Source of the DNA: Methanosarcina sp. UBA289
Lineage (GTDB): Archaea; Halobacteriota; Methanosarcinia; Methanosarcinales; Methanosarcinaceae
Length of the DNA: 64,000 bases
Reading direction: 5' to 3'
NCBI GenBank assembly: GCA_002496565.1
Contig: DAKJ01000016.1
Coordinates: forward strand, 62,001-126,000
Under the pieces are notes generated by a model. It saw only the letters and a program-made list of their open reading frames with translations, was not told the origin of the DNA and did not search any database. Positions 55,849 through 64,000 of the stretch are shown piece by piece (the first letter of the stretch is position 1; every line of letters begins with the position of its first letter). The position numbers were made by a program, and so were the translations under genes.

Positions 55849-57846
55849 TTAGGAAAAGCCTTCAGCTTTTTTGCTCTGCCCAGAAAGAGCTTTTTCATAC
55901 ACATCGGAATTTGCAATCCCCTCAAAGAGAAATCTGGTTTCTATAGGAATTTCACCTGCATGGACTTTTAGATCCTTTTTTTGTACACTAACTGTCACCT
56001 GGTCAGGGAGAAGCCCTGATTCGGCCATGTAATCAAGAATCAGCTTTCTCCCGAAAGCTTCAGCATATTCCAGGGCTTCGCTTCGGATTACAAAGTGCCT
56101 CCTTCCTACAGGGGTGTATACAAAAATACCCTTTGTCTTAAGGTCATACTTGGACTCGCTGTAAAGTGTGCGCACCGTAATCTCAATGCGTTTTGTCCCT
56201 TTTCCTGCAAGAGCTCCAACGGCATTCCCAACATCTGAATATTCCGGAGCAAGAATATCTGCATCTATCAGCTTCTTCAGTTCATCCACATACGCCCGTA
56301 CAGGACCTCCAAGCAGGATAACAGGGATATCCACTTTAAATCGAGCGAAGAAATTGCCATCAAGCATTTTTGTAATTTCGGTTCTATCTACTCCTTCCAT
56401 CAGAAAAGCAATGAGGTCTCTTGCCATGTTCTTGGCAAAGAGCCGCTTCACATTTAAACAGAACTCATGCCTGTCGATTCCTATGAAGTTTGCAAGAAGA
56501 GTTGCTCCGATTTCCGAGGCTTCGGCATTCCACTCAGTATATTCACCAAGCACATGCAGGGCATCCGTTGGAGTAAAACCGATTACCTGGACAAGCCGCT
56601 TCTGGATTAGAGAATCCATTACTCTTTTTGAAGGGAGAATATTTTTGTCCCAGTAAACGTCTTTGAGAGAGCGCGGTTCATCTCGTATAAGGGCAAGGAG
56701 CTCTTTTTCTTCCCGGCTCAAATTAACAGGTTTCTGCTCTGTCCGGATAAAGAATTTTGTTGCCTGGATATGTTCGTCCAGTTTGAGCCGGTCTGGAATC
56801 CAGCGTTTTTTCAGAGTGCTCATGAAATCAGGATACAGGACTGCTGCCCTGCAGAGCGGAATAACCCTTCTGGGGCCTATGTTTATATTTCCACTCTGGA
56901 CCCAGACATGGCTGTCTCCCCCCATAGCCGAAGTCTCCATACGTAGCGCCCTGACTTTTGTTTGCCAGCCGCCCACAACTGCTCCTGTCTCGCTGAGGTG
57001 AGGAAGCCCTTTGTGGATTAGAGAAACATCCGTGCTTGTCCCTCCAACGTCAATTACTGCGCAGGTCTCATGCCTGGATAGGTAAGAAGCTCCAAGAAGA
57101 CTTGCTGCTGGACCTGAAAAGACTGATTCTATGGGTTTTTTCATGGCTTCATGCATGTTTACTACTGATCCGTCGCAACGGAGCATGGCAATCTTAGGGT
57201 TGAGACCTCTGCTTTCAATCTCGCTTACTACCGTCTTTAAGAAGCCCTCTGCTACAGGTAGGAGTTGGGCATTGAGGTAGGCGGTAACTCCCCTTTCATA
57301 GGCTCCTAGAGACTGGGCCAGTTCGTGCCCGCAGACAACAGGCAACCCTGCAAGCTCCTGAATCAGGGTTTTTACGCGCAGTTCATGTTCAGGATTTCGC
57401 ACACTGAAATAAGAAGAAACTGCGAAAGCCGAGACCCTGTCTTTTATTTCAAGTACGAATTTTTCTACGGCTAAGAGGTCAAGGGCTGCGGCTTCCTCGC
57501 CATTACTGTCGTGCCCTCCCTGTACCATTATCCAGTTTTTAATTTCCGAATCGTCAGGGATATCATAATTTCCGATAAGGATCAGCCCAACAGGATATCC
57601 TGTGTTTTCAAGGATAGTATTGGTGGCAAGAGTAGTAGAAACTGAAACAACCGATACGAGTTTTAGCTTTTCCGGATCAAGTCCGTCAATTGATTTCTTT
57701 ATTCCCCCAAGAGGATCAGGATAGGTTGTAAGGGCCTTGTTTGAGCATATAACTTTTCCATCTGATTTCCGAATTAAAACCGAATCAGTATAAGTTCCAC
57801 CTGCATCAACGCCCAGATCATATGCCATTTTTGAATTACAGTCCAT
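55849..57846 (-). CDS. Hydantoinase/oxoprolinase-family protein, paralogue 1
   Basis: A 665-residue HyuA-like ATP-dependent enzyme. The N-terminal phosphate loop reads GVDAGGTYTDSVLI, followed by STTLATNTILE and AVIDVGGTSTDVS (second phosphate motif). The actin-like ATPase fold is shared with 5-oxoprolinase and acetone carboxylase subunits. The reaction here is unknown; no HyuB partner lies nearby. I set the start at 57846 because GGAG lies eight bases before that ATG; the frame is open 24 codons further. It lies immediately downstream of a paralogue on the same strand. Confidence 0.88.
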   Translation of the reverse strand: MDCNSKMAYDLGVDAGGTYTDSVLIRKSDGKVICSNKALTTYPDPLGGIKKSIDGLDPEKLKLVSVVSVSTTLATNTILENTGYPVGLILIGNYDIPDDSEIKNWIMVQGGHDSNGEEAAALDLLAVEKFVLEIKDRVSAFAVSSYFSVRNPEHELRVKTLIQELAGLPVVCGHELAQSLGAYERGVTAYLNAQLLPVAEGFLKTVVSEIESRGLNPKIAMLRCDGSVVNMHEAMKKPIESVFSGPAASLLGASYLSRHETCAVIDVGGTSTDVSLIHKGLPHLSETGAVVGGWQTKVRALRMETSAMGGDSHVWVQSGNINIGPRRVIPLCRAAVLYPDFMSTLKKRWIPDRLKLDEHIQATKFFIRTEQKPVNLSREEKELLALIRDEPRSLKDVYWDKNILPSKRVMDSLIQKRLVQVIGFTPTDALHVLGEYTEWNAEASEIGATLLANFIGIDRHEFCLNVKRLFAKNMARDLIAFLMEGVDRTEITKMLDGNFFARFKVDIPVILLGGPVRAYVDELKKLIDADILAPEYSDVGNAVGALAGKGTKRIEITVRTLYSESKYDLKTKGIFVYTPVGRRHFVIRSEALEYAEAFGRKLILDYMAESGLLPDQVTVSVQKKDLKVHAGEIPIETRFLFEGIANSDVYEKALSGQSKKAEGFS

Positions 57847-58212
57847 TTTTAGATCTCCACTTTTATTTTTTCCAATGTTTTTTGCATTACCCTTTCTTGC
57901 CATTTGTAATGCTGCCACTTTTATGCAATTTTAATTACGTGCTGATGTTCTAACCAAAGAATCTGGATAATAAATTATATTCAGGTTGGGTAGTTCGATT
58001 CAGCTTGATCAGTTCAATTCAGTCTGGTAAGTCTCGTTCAGCTCATCTGGAATCCTTTTTTCAGAATCAGAAGTTTATTTCAGATATTATTCTGGAAACA
58101 AACAGCTGTTTGGGAATAGGTAAGAGATTCAAGAACAAATGTTGAATTCAGCAATGAAATTATTTGCACTATTGAGGATAAATATATAAATATTCTGGGG
58201 GCTCTCCGGTAC
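57847..58212. other. Spacer between the two hydantoinase paralogues
   Basis: About 370 bp without a gene; a 19-bp tandem triplet (57992-58048) lies in front of paralogue 1, perhaps an operator. The long spacing suggests separate promoters. Confidence 0.45.
57992..58048. repeat. Three 19-bp tandem repeats before hydantoinase paralogue 1
   Basis: Units AGTTCGATTCAGCTTGATC, AGTTCAATTCAGTCTGGTA and AGTCTCGTTCAGCTCATCT follow each other directly. They lie about 150-200 bp upstream of the paralogue 1 start. A regulatory role is possible. Confidence 0.55.
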
Positions 58213-60135
58213 TCAGATTTTTGGCATCCCGACTCCAACAAAAACAAGCTTTGTCTCCACGGGAATTGCTCCTGCTTCACTCAGAGATACATCTTTTTTA
58301 CTTACCTCGATTTGAACCTGTCCCTTATCAAGGCCGGCTTCGGTCATGTATTCCATGACGAGTTTTCTTCCCAGGGTTTCTGCATGTTCGAAAGCTTCAG
58401 GATAGCTTCCAAAGGTTTCCCTGCCCTGAGGCGAAAATAAAAGAACAAGCCTTTTCTTATCTTTTGAGTAGGTACTTTTGATCAGGATTTCAATCCTTTT
58501 TATGCCCTTGCCCACAACAGCTCCGACGGCATTTCCTACCTCGGCGTACTCTGGAATTCTGATGTCGGCGTCGAGAATTTGCTTCAACTCTCTGGCATAT
58601 GCGACTACAGGGCCTCCTATCAGCACTACAGGGATTTTCATCCTGAACTGCGTAAACCTGTCGGACAGGAGGATTTTTTCGATCTCCGAAGAAAGCACAT
58701 CTTTCTGGATGAAAGATACCAGATTTAAGGCCATATTCCTTGCAACATCCTGTTTTATTTGTTTGCAGAGCTCGATATGGTCGGTCTGAGTATATCGCTC
58801 AAGAAGTTTTGCTCCCACAATTGAAGCTTCCCCATCCCAGGCTGTATATTCCCCGAGCACGTGAAGCGCATCGGTTGGAGTAAAACCGATTGCCTGGATC
58901 AGGCGTTTTCTGATAAGCGAATCAAGCAAGCCCGGAGAAAGCGTTTTCTTGGTCTCCCAGAAGATATCGTTAAGAGAGGCAGGAAAATTTCCGATTTTCT
59001 CAAAGAGTTCCGTTTCAAACTTTCCTAGGTCTGAGGGTTCAACACCCGTCTTTACAAAAAACTTGGTAGGCTGCACATTTTCGTCAAGACGCATAGCTCC
59101 GGGAATTCTCCCTTTTCTCAGGACTTCGAGGAAACCCGGATATTTGACCGCTGCAACGCAGAGTGGGATAACCCGCCTTGGGCCGATATTTATTTTCATG
59201 TTCCTGACCCAGACATGGCTGTCTCCTCCCATTGCCGAGGTTTCCATGCGGATAGCCTTTACCTTTGTCTGCCAGCCTCCGACTACAGCCCCGTCGGCAC
59301 AGAGTTCTGGAAGCCCGTTTTCGAGCATGGAAACGTCCGTACTTGTCCCGCCTACATCAATAACTGCACAGGTCTCAAGCCCTGAAAGGTGAGATGCTCC
59401 TACAAGGCTTGCTGCTGGGCCCGAAAAAATAGATTCAATCGGTTTTTCCAAGGCTTCGTTAATGCCCACGACCGAACCGTCGCATTTGAGCATCAACAGC
59501 CTTGAATTCATTCCCCGCCTTGAGATTTCCTCCTGGATTGAGCGGATGAACTGGCTTGCAATAGGAATTAGCTGGGCATTTAAATAGGCTGTAGTCCCTC
59601 GTTCGTAGGCTCCAAGGTCAAGGGATAGTTCGTGCCCGCAAACCACAGGCATTCCAGTAAGCTCTTGGATACGAGTTTTGACCGCCAGTTCATGAGCAGG
59701 GTTTCGGATACTGAAATAAGAAGAGACTGCAAAAGCCGAAACCCTATCCTTAACCTTACTGACAAAAGCTTCCACAGCTTCCATATCAAGGGAAACAAGT
59801 TCGGCTCCGTGGTGGTCATGCCCTCCTTTGACGACGGTATGGAACTCAACATGCATTTTTTCAGGAATTTCATAGTCTCCTACAAGAATCAAACCTACAG
59901 GATAGCCATTTTTTTCAAGGATTGTGTTTGTGGCAAGCGTTGTTGAGACTGAAACCATTTTTATGTCTTTTAAATATTTTTGATTTAGACCGTTTATTGA
60001 ATTCCTTATTCCTTCAAGCAAGTCGGGATAAGTAGTAAGTGCTTTGTTCGAATCCATCACTTTGCCATCGGAGTCACGAATGATAATCGAATCTGTATAG
60101 GTGCCTCCGGCATCAATGCCCATGCTGTACTGCAT
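58213..60135 (-). CDS. Hydantoinase/oxoprolinase-family protein, paralogue 2
   Basis: A 640-residue paralogue of the downstream gene with the same blocks in the same order: GIDAGGTYTDSIIIRDSDG, STTLATNTILEKNGYPVG and AVIDVGGTSTDVSM. Identity between the two is high throughout, so they arose by tandem duplication, but the C-termini differ in length. AGGAG lies about eight bases before the ATG. Divergent functions on different amides or carboxylated substrates are likely. No HyuB homologue follows. Confidence 0.88.
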   Translation of the reverse strand: MQYSMGIDAGGTYTDSIIIRDSDGKVMDSNKALTTYPDLLEGIRNSINGLNQKYLKDIKMVSVSTTLATNTILEKNGYPVGLILVGDYEIPEKMHVEFHTVVKGGHDHHGAELVSLDMEAVEAFVSKVKDRVSAFAVSSYFSIRNPAHELAVKTRIQELTGMPVVCGHELSLDLGAYERGTTAYLNAQLIPIASQFIRSIQEEISRRGMNSRLLMLKCDGSVVGINEALEKPIESIFSGPAASLVGASHLSGLETCAVIDVGGTSTDVSMLENGLPELCADGAVVGGWQTKVKAIRMETSAMGGDSHVWVRNMKINIGPRRVIPLCVAAVKYPGFLEVLRKGRIPGAMRLDENVQPTKFFVKTGVEPSDLGKFETELFEKIGNFPASLNDIFWETKKTLSPGLLDSLIRKRLIQAIGFTPTDALHVLGEYTAWDGEASIVGAKLLERYTQTDHIELCKQIKQDVARNMALNLVSFIQKDVLSSEIEKILLSDRFTQFRMKIPVVLIGGPVVAYARELKQILDADIRIPEYAEVGNAVGAVVGKGIKRIEILIKSTYSKDKKRLVLLFSPQGRETFGSYPEAFEHAETLGRKLVMEYMTEAGLDKGQVQIEVSKKDVSLSEAGAIPVETKLVFVGVGMPKI

Positions 60136-60541
60136 CTAAATGTCTCCTGTTCATTTTTGAAATAGGGGTTCATGAAATTAGCTTATGAGACTTAAATTGC
60201 CAGAAATATATTCTATTTAAAAATATATAACAGTTGGTGAGTGATTGGTGTACTGTCAAAGAAAAGAGAAAAAATGTCAGAATGGAAAAAGATAGTTGAG
60301 TTTCTGTCCGAAAAACGAGGTCCAGAATGGCTTCCGAATCTTTCATTCCTGATTTTTGAATTTTAACTCTTTATTAATGCCCGAAATTTATATAAGCAAT
60401 TAAATAAAATTCCCTTTAAATACGAATTTCAAAGTACCATATTAAATTCTGGCATTTAAGACAGCTTGGCATTTAAAACTTGAGATGAGCCTTTTAAATT
60501 TGAAATCAGCAGGTTGATTTGTAAATTGAGTGAGTTGGTGT
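60136..60541. other. Intergenic region before the toxin-antitoxin pair
   Basis: No gene seen. The region holds the divergent promoters of the hydantoinase paralogue 2 and the toxin-antitoxin operon. Confidence 0.4.
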
Positions 60542-60730
60542 ATGACATTTACAGAAATATTCAACCAGCTAAGAGAGCTTGAGAAAAAGTTTAATGAGAT
60601 TAAGTATCCGCCTGAAGCGACCTTTCAGTCGTCCTTCGCTTCTAAAATCCGGAAAGCGGAACAGGATAGTTTAGTCCACTGCCTGCCTGCGTTTGAGATT
60701 GATGAACTCTTCGAGAAGGTAGAGGGATGA
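60542..60730 (+). CDS. Antitoxin of a RelBE-like pair
   Basis: A 62-residue acidic protein (ATG at 60542; a GTG at 60530 is also in frame). MTFTEIFNQLRELEKKFNEI forms a helix, and the C-terminus AFEIDELFEKVEG looks like the toxin-binding tail. It has no recognised DNA-binding domain. The stop overlaps the toxin start by four bases, the usual arrangement for antitoxin-toxin operons. Confidence 0.6.
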   Translation: MTFTEIFNQLRELEKKFNEIKYPPEATFQSSFASKIRKAEQDSLVHCLPAFEIDELFEKVEG

Positions 60731-61008
60731 CATATAAAGTAGCCCTTCACCCCTCAATCCGCAAAAACCTTCAAAATTTATATCGGCTTGACAGGCCAGG
60801 TTACGATTACTTGAAACATCGTCTCCGCCTTCTGGCTTACAGGCCGGAAATTGGCGTTCCCCTTGAAGCCGAGTTTGAAGATAAATGGAGAATTCATATC
60901 GGGCCTTTTGTGCTGGTCTATACTTTTGACCGTGACTCAAATATCCTTACCCTGCTAGTTTTTGAACACTACACGCGGGCATATGATATGAATACGGCTT
61001 ATGTGTGA
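60727..61008 (+). CDS. RelE/ParE-family toxin
   Basis: A 93-residue protein with the RelE/ParE pattern: VALHPSIRKNLQNL, then LKHRLRLLAYRPEIGVPLEA, WRIHIGPFVLVYTFDRD and LLVFEHYTRAYD. The RIHIGPFVLVY strand and C-terminal His/Tyr residues match the family active-site area. RelE-like members cleave mRNA in the ribosome; ParE-like ones poison gyrase. It starts inside the antitoxin stop (ATGA). Confidence 0.82.
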   Translation: MTYKVALHPSIRKNLQNLYRLDRPGYDYLKHRLRLLAYRPEIGVPLEAEFEDKWRIHIGPFVLVYTFDRDSNILTLLVFEHYTRAYDMNTAYV

Positions 61009-61107
61009 ATTCATGTATATGCCAGTTATATTGTTTTTTTGGTCAAGCTTTTTTTTCGAAAAAAAGGTTGTGAGAATGATTTAAGGATTAATGTAGTATC
61101 AGAATAT

Positions 61108-62064
61108 ATGCAAGCAATTGAGGTATCTCATCTAATCAAGAAATTTGGTTCTCTTACTGCACTAAATGATATTAGTTTCTCAGTTAGCGAGGGAGAAACA
61201 TTTGGTTTTTTGGGTCCCAATGGGGCTGGCAAGACCACTACTATTCGTATTTTGACAGGCGTTTCGAGACCTACATCTGGAACGGCAAGCATTTTTGGCC
61301 ATGATATTGAGCACGACACTATTGCCGCACGGCAGTCAATGGGCATTGTGTCCGAGAATTCCAATGTTTATGACGACCTAACTGCATGGCAGAATATGAT
61401 GTTTTCCGCCGAACTCTACCATGTGGGACGAAAAGAAAGAGAAAAAAAGGCAAACGAACTGCTCAAGAAGTTTGAATTATACGAACGGCGCAATGATAAA
61501 GCGCATGATTTTTCAAAAGGGATGAAGCGGCGTCTAACGCTCGCAATGGGACTTGTCAATAGCCCACGTTTGCTGTTTCTTGACGAACCAACCTCGGGGC
61601 TCGATGTGCAAAGCAATCTCATAATTAGGGAAGTAGTTTCCGATCTTGTCCTAGAGGGTGTCACGGTTTTTTTAACGACACATAATATTGAGGAGGCAAA
61701 TATCATGTGTGACAGGGTAGCGATTATCAATAAAGGGCGTATCGTTGCAATTGATGCACCCGAATCCTTGAAAAAAACTATTCAGAGCGTGCAGTCGATA
61801 GAAGTCTCTTTTGATCATAATTCGGCAGATCAGCTTGACAAACTCAGCCGTTTATCCATGGTAAATGAGGCACAAAAAGCAGGTGATAAGTTTAAGCTCT
61901 ATACTGAAGATCCCTCTGAAGTTATCAATGCAGTAATGGGCTATGCCCACACGCATAACCTTAAAGTTGTCAGTATCACGACTCTTGGTCCAAGTCTTGA
62001 GGATGTGTTCATACGGTTGACAGGTCTGCAGCGGACAGGTGAAAAAATCCATGCCATCGACTGA
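61108..62064 (+). CDS. ABC transporter ATP-binding protein
   Basis: A 318-residue ABC ATPase. Walker A is GPNGAGKTT, the signature reads FSKGMKRRLTLA (a variant of LSGGQ common in ABC-2 exporters), Walker B is LLFLDEPTSGLD and the H-loop is TTHNIEEA. A C-terminal regulatory domain of about 80 residues follows. The start is set at ATG 61108, where the conserved MQAIEVSHLIKKFG begins; the frame is open upstream to 61039. The permease overlaps its end. Confidence 0.92.
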   Translation: MQAIEVSHLIKKFGSLTALNDISFSVSEGETFGFLGPNGAGKTTTIRILTGVSRPTSGTASIFGHDIEHDTIAARQSMGIVSENSNVYDDLTAWQNMMFSAELYHVGRKEREKKANELLKKFELYERRNDKAHDFSKGMKRRLTLAMGLVNSPRLLFLDEPTSGLDVQSNLIIREVVSDLVLEGVTVFLTTHNIEEANIMCDRVAIINKGRIVAIDAPESLKKTIQSVQSIEVSFDHNSADQLDKLSRLSMVNEAQKAGDKFKLYTEDPSEVINAVMGYAHTHNLKVVSITTLGPSLEDVFIRLTGLQRTGEKIHAID

Positions 62065-62818
62065 AAATAGAGGATTAGCAGAGCGCCTTTCCTGTGAACT
62101 CTCAGCAGCATGGGCGATTGCCAAAAAGGACATGCGGATTTACTACTTCAAGCCCAATATCATAGTTTCCGGCTTATTCTTCCCAGTTTTCATGTTCCTT
62201 GCCTTTGCCATTGGAAAAAACACCCAGCCTGGCACGCTCATTCCCGGGCTGATTTCAATTACTCTCCTATTTTCGGCTTCATCAATAGAACCGGTCTCAA
62301 TACCTATCGAAAGAAGAGTAAAAACCTTTGAACGTCTTCTTTCGGCACCGATGTCCTTATACTCACTGGTAACTGGCGAGAGCCTGAGCGGTTTTTTGTA
62401 TAGTCTCGGCATTGCATGTTTACCGCTTGCTATTGGTGTTATTGTATTCGGTACGCCTATCCTGAACATACCAATCCTTATTACTTCCATGGCACTTACA
62501 GCGTTCTGTTTTGCGACCCTCGGGACATTATTTGCCGCATATCCCACCGAGAATGTGGGAGAGGTTATGTCGATACTCAACACGGTAAGACTACCGCTTA
62601 TTTTCATTTCCGGAGTTTTTATTCCTATATCGACTATGCCCAGAATCGGCCAGCAGATCGCACTGGTGTCCCCCCTTACTTACGGAAATGATATGATTGA
62701 GTATGCATATACCGGTAAATCGTTATTTCCACCGCTTCTGGATATTCTGGCGCTGATAGTATTCATCCTGGTATTTCAGGTAACGGCAAACTACCTTTAC
62801 AAGAAGTTCAATGAATGA
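62051..62818 (+). CDS. ABC-2 type permease
   Basis: A 255-residue membrane protein with six helices. An N-terminal segment IAKKDMRIYYFKPNIIVSG, then the ABC-2 signature region (FISGVFIPISTMPRIGQQI and LVSPLTYGNDMI) are visible. It overlaps the ATPase gene by 14 bases, so both make one exporter, of the drug or lipid type. The ATG at 62051 has AGGTG 10 bases upstream; an in-frame GTG lies at 62039. Confidence 0.85.
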   Translation: MPSTENRGLAERLSCELSAAWAIAKKDMRIYYFKPNIIVSGLFFPVFMFLAFAIGKNTQPGTLIPGLISITLLFSASSIEPVSIPIERRVKTFERLLSAPMSLYSLVTGESLSGFLYSLGIACLPLAIGVIVFGTPILNIPILITSMALTAFCFATLGTLFAAYPTENVGEVMSILNTVRLPLIFISGVFIPISTMPRIGQQIALVSPLTYGNDMIEYAYTGKSLFPPLLDILALIVFILVFQVTANYLYKKFNE

Positions 62819-62908
62819 GAAAGATAAACAAAGTCTAGATTAAAGAAAGTAAAAAAGAGCAATAAAAACGATTAAATTAGAAACTCGTTAGAAACTGAGG
62901 AAACCAGG

Positions 62909-63646
62909 ATGCGGAAAAACGACAGGATCATTGCTTGTGGCAGGACTATAAATTACGAGATCGTATATAGTAAAAAGAGAAAGAGAGCGGCTATCTTAGT
63001 CCGTCCTGATATGCGAGTTGAGTTTCGGGCGCCTCAGGGACTGAGCAATGATACCATTCGGGAAATGGTTAAAGGAAAAGCTCTGTGGATGTTTAAAAAG
63101 CTTGAATGGTTCGAGACTAACAGGCTGCCGGATCAAAAAAAGCAGTATTGTGAAGGGGAAGTTTATCTTTATCTGGGCAGAGAATATCCTCTGAGAATCA
63201 CATTCATAGACAGCGTTAAAAAACCCCTGGCTTTTTTCAAGGATTCCAAACTCACAGTTGAGGTTCCTGAGAATACTTCTGAAGATCAGATTCCTTTTCT
63301 GGTGAAAGAAGCTGTCTGGAACTTTTATAGCGAACGTGCCGAGGAGGAAGTTGAGAAAATTCTAGAAAATTATTCTAAAAAATTTGGGGCAGCTCCTCCG
63401 GTTTTTAAGGTAAAGCACCAGAAAAGGCGCTGGGGAAGCTGCTCTGAGGAAAATGTCCTGAGGATAAATTTCCAGCTTATAATGGCTCCGCCAAGACAGC
63501 TTGAGTATGTGGTGGTGCACGAACTCTGCCACGTAAAAGAGAAAAATCATTCTGCACGGTTCTGGAAGCTGGTCCGAGAACTCATGCCTGATTATGAAGG
63601 GCACAGGAGTAGCCTGAAAAAAGACGGCTGGAAATATGTGCTTTAA
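62909..63646 (+). CDS. YgjP-like (M48-type) zinc metallopeptidase
   Basis: A 245-residue DUF45/YgjP-family protein. The N-terminal half binds like a beta-rich clamp; the C-terminal half holds KRRWGSCSEENVLRINFQL and the zinc motif HELCHVKEKNH, then a Glu-containing DYEGHRSSL end. The HExxH with a His ten residues later is a metallopeptidase site. Members are often near restriction or helicase genes, but the target is unknown. Monocistronic. Confidence 0.9.
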   Translation: MRKNDRIIACGRTINYEIVYSKKRKRAAILVRPDMRVEFRAPQGLSNDTIREMVKGKALWMFKKLEWFETNRLPDQKKQYCEGEVYLYLGREYPLRITFIDSVKKPLAFFKDSKLTVEVPENTSEDQIPFLVKEAVWNFYSERAEEEVEKILENYSKKFGAAPPVFKVKHQKRRWGSCSEENVLRINFQLIMAPPRQLEYVVVHELCHVKEKNHSARFWKLVRELMPDYEGHRSSLKKDGWKYVL

Positions 63647-63722
63647 AGCCAGTAAAAAAATACATTTGCCTATGAATTCTATTCGTTCTCTAACCCTTTT
63701 TATTTCTAATCTTTTCATTCTC

Positions 63723-63764
63723 TATAAGAATTATAACATAAGAATTATAACATAAGAATTATAA
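63723..63764. repeat. Three perfect 14-bp tandem repeats
   Basis: ATAAGAATTATAAC three times in a row in the spacer after the metallopeptidase gene and before the last, partial gene. Repeat number may vary between strains. Confidence 0.8.
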
Positions 63765-63818
63765 CATCCAGTTTCGAAAAAAATAAATACTGTTACATTT
63801 ATCATGTATTAGGAATTT

Positions 63819-64000
63819 ATGAAGAATCAGAGCAAGGACACAAAAAAGTATGCAATGTTCTTTTTTATTGGGATTTTTACTTTTTACTTGAGTGGATATA
63901 TACTCAGAGGAATACATCCCCCTCGATCAATTTATCTGATGCTTTTGATTTATTTGACCCTTTTTGCGACCGAAATACTAGTTTTAAGGAATTATTCTCC
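63819..64000 (+). CDS. Partial membrane protein, cut by the window edge
   Basis: ATG at 63819 with AGGA four bases before it starts MKNQSKDTKKYAMFFFIGIF, a polar tip then a first membrane helix, then SIYLMLLIYLTLFATEILV as a second helix. It stays open to the last base. The family is not recognisable from 60 residues. Confidence 0.5.
   Translation, partial: MKNQSKDTKKYAMFFFIGIFTFYLSGYILRGIHPPRSIYLMLLIYLTLFATEILVLRNYS

Noticed and set aside
1..64000. tRNA, rRNA, CRISPR array, replication origin
   Set aside because: None recognised by reading; tRNAscan, Infernal and a CRISPR finder would be decisive and were not available.

Overview
The window looks like a chromosomal segment of a Methanosarcina-type methanogenic archaeon. 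I infer this from the moderate G+C genes set in long AT-rich spacers, the pyruvoyl-dependent arginine decarboxylase, the AmmeMemoRadiSam radical-SAM enzyme, DUF362 and EFR1 ferredoxins, a duplicated hydantoinase/oxoprolinase pair, dolichol-phosphate-mannose-type glycosyltransferases, and many dispersed repeats and decayed genes. The genus is inferred from gene content only; no rRNA or other marker gene is present.

Layout. 0-6.8 kb: a decayed DUF6064 membrane gene, a P2-type cation ATPase, a frameshifted solo TnpB transposon and an NADH pyrophosphatase (nudC). 6.8-13.1 kb: a minus-strand group of small membrane proteins, including a 26-residue peptide with a good Shine-Dalgarno; a TetR regulator next to an EFR1 flavodoxin-ferredoxin, both with tandem DNA repeats upstream; small hypothetical genes; and a C45-type acyltransferase/hydrolase. 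13.5-24.7 kb: a mosaic of intact accessory genes (catalase, PAS histidine kinase, terpene-synthase-like protein, pentapeptide-repeat protein, DEAD-box helicase) among gene fragments. The fragments include three progressively 5'-truncated chloramphenicol-acetyltransferase-like copies and a tyrosine-recombinase remnant. A 119-bp MITE-like element abuts the histidine kinase.

24.9-31.8 kb is AT-rich and looks like a defence island. It holds a small membrane protein, a HEPN-type protein, a membrane-anchored PD-(D/E)XK nuclease (frameshifted), and a retron. The retron reverse transcriptase has the NAxxH, YADD and VTG signatures and carries a C-terminal PD-(D/E)XK-like domain. Just upstream is a structured segment bounded by an 11-bp a1/a2 inverted repeat with an AGC directly after a1, as expected for msr-msd RNA. 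This is the strongest candidate for an undescribed system here.

32-43.7 kb is mostly core genome: rsgA, a DUF362 ferredoxin, a methyltransferase, the AmmeMemoRadiSam enzyme, a Nudix hydrolase, a Tat locus (tatC and two tatA) with a divergent second TatC on the opposite strand, and an EamA transporter. 44-55 kb: a giant DUF4011 / superfamily 1 helicase / Vsr-like nuclease / DUF3320 protein, then a lipid-linked sugar cluster (GT2, flippase-like membrane protein, large polytopic protein). 55-64 kb: pyruvoyl arginine decarboxylase, two hydantoinase-like paralogues, a RelBE-like toxin-antitoxin pair, an ABC exporter pair, an M48/YgjP-like metallopeptidase and the start of a membrane protein cut by the window edge.

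No rRNA, tRNA, CRISPR array or replication origin was recognised by reading. All family assignments are from motif recognition; no database search was run.
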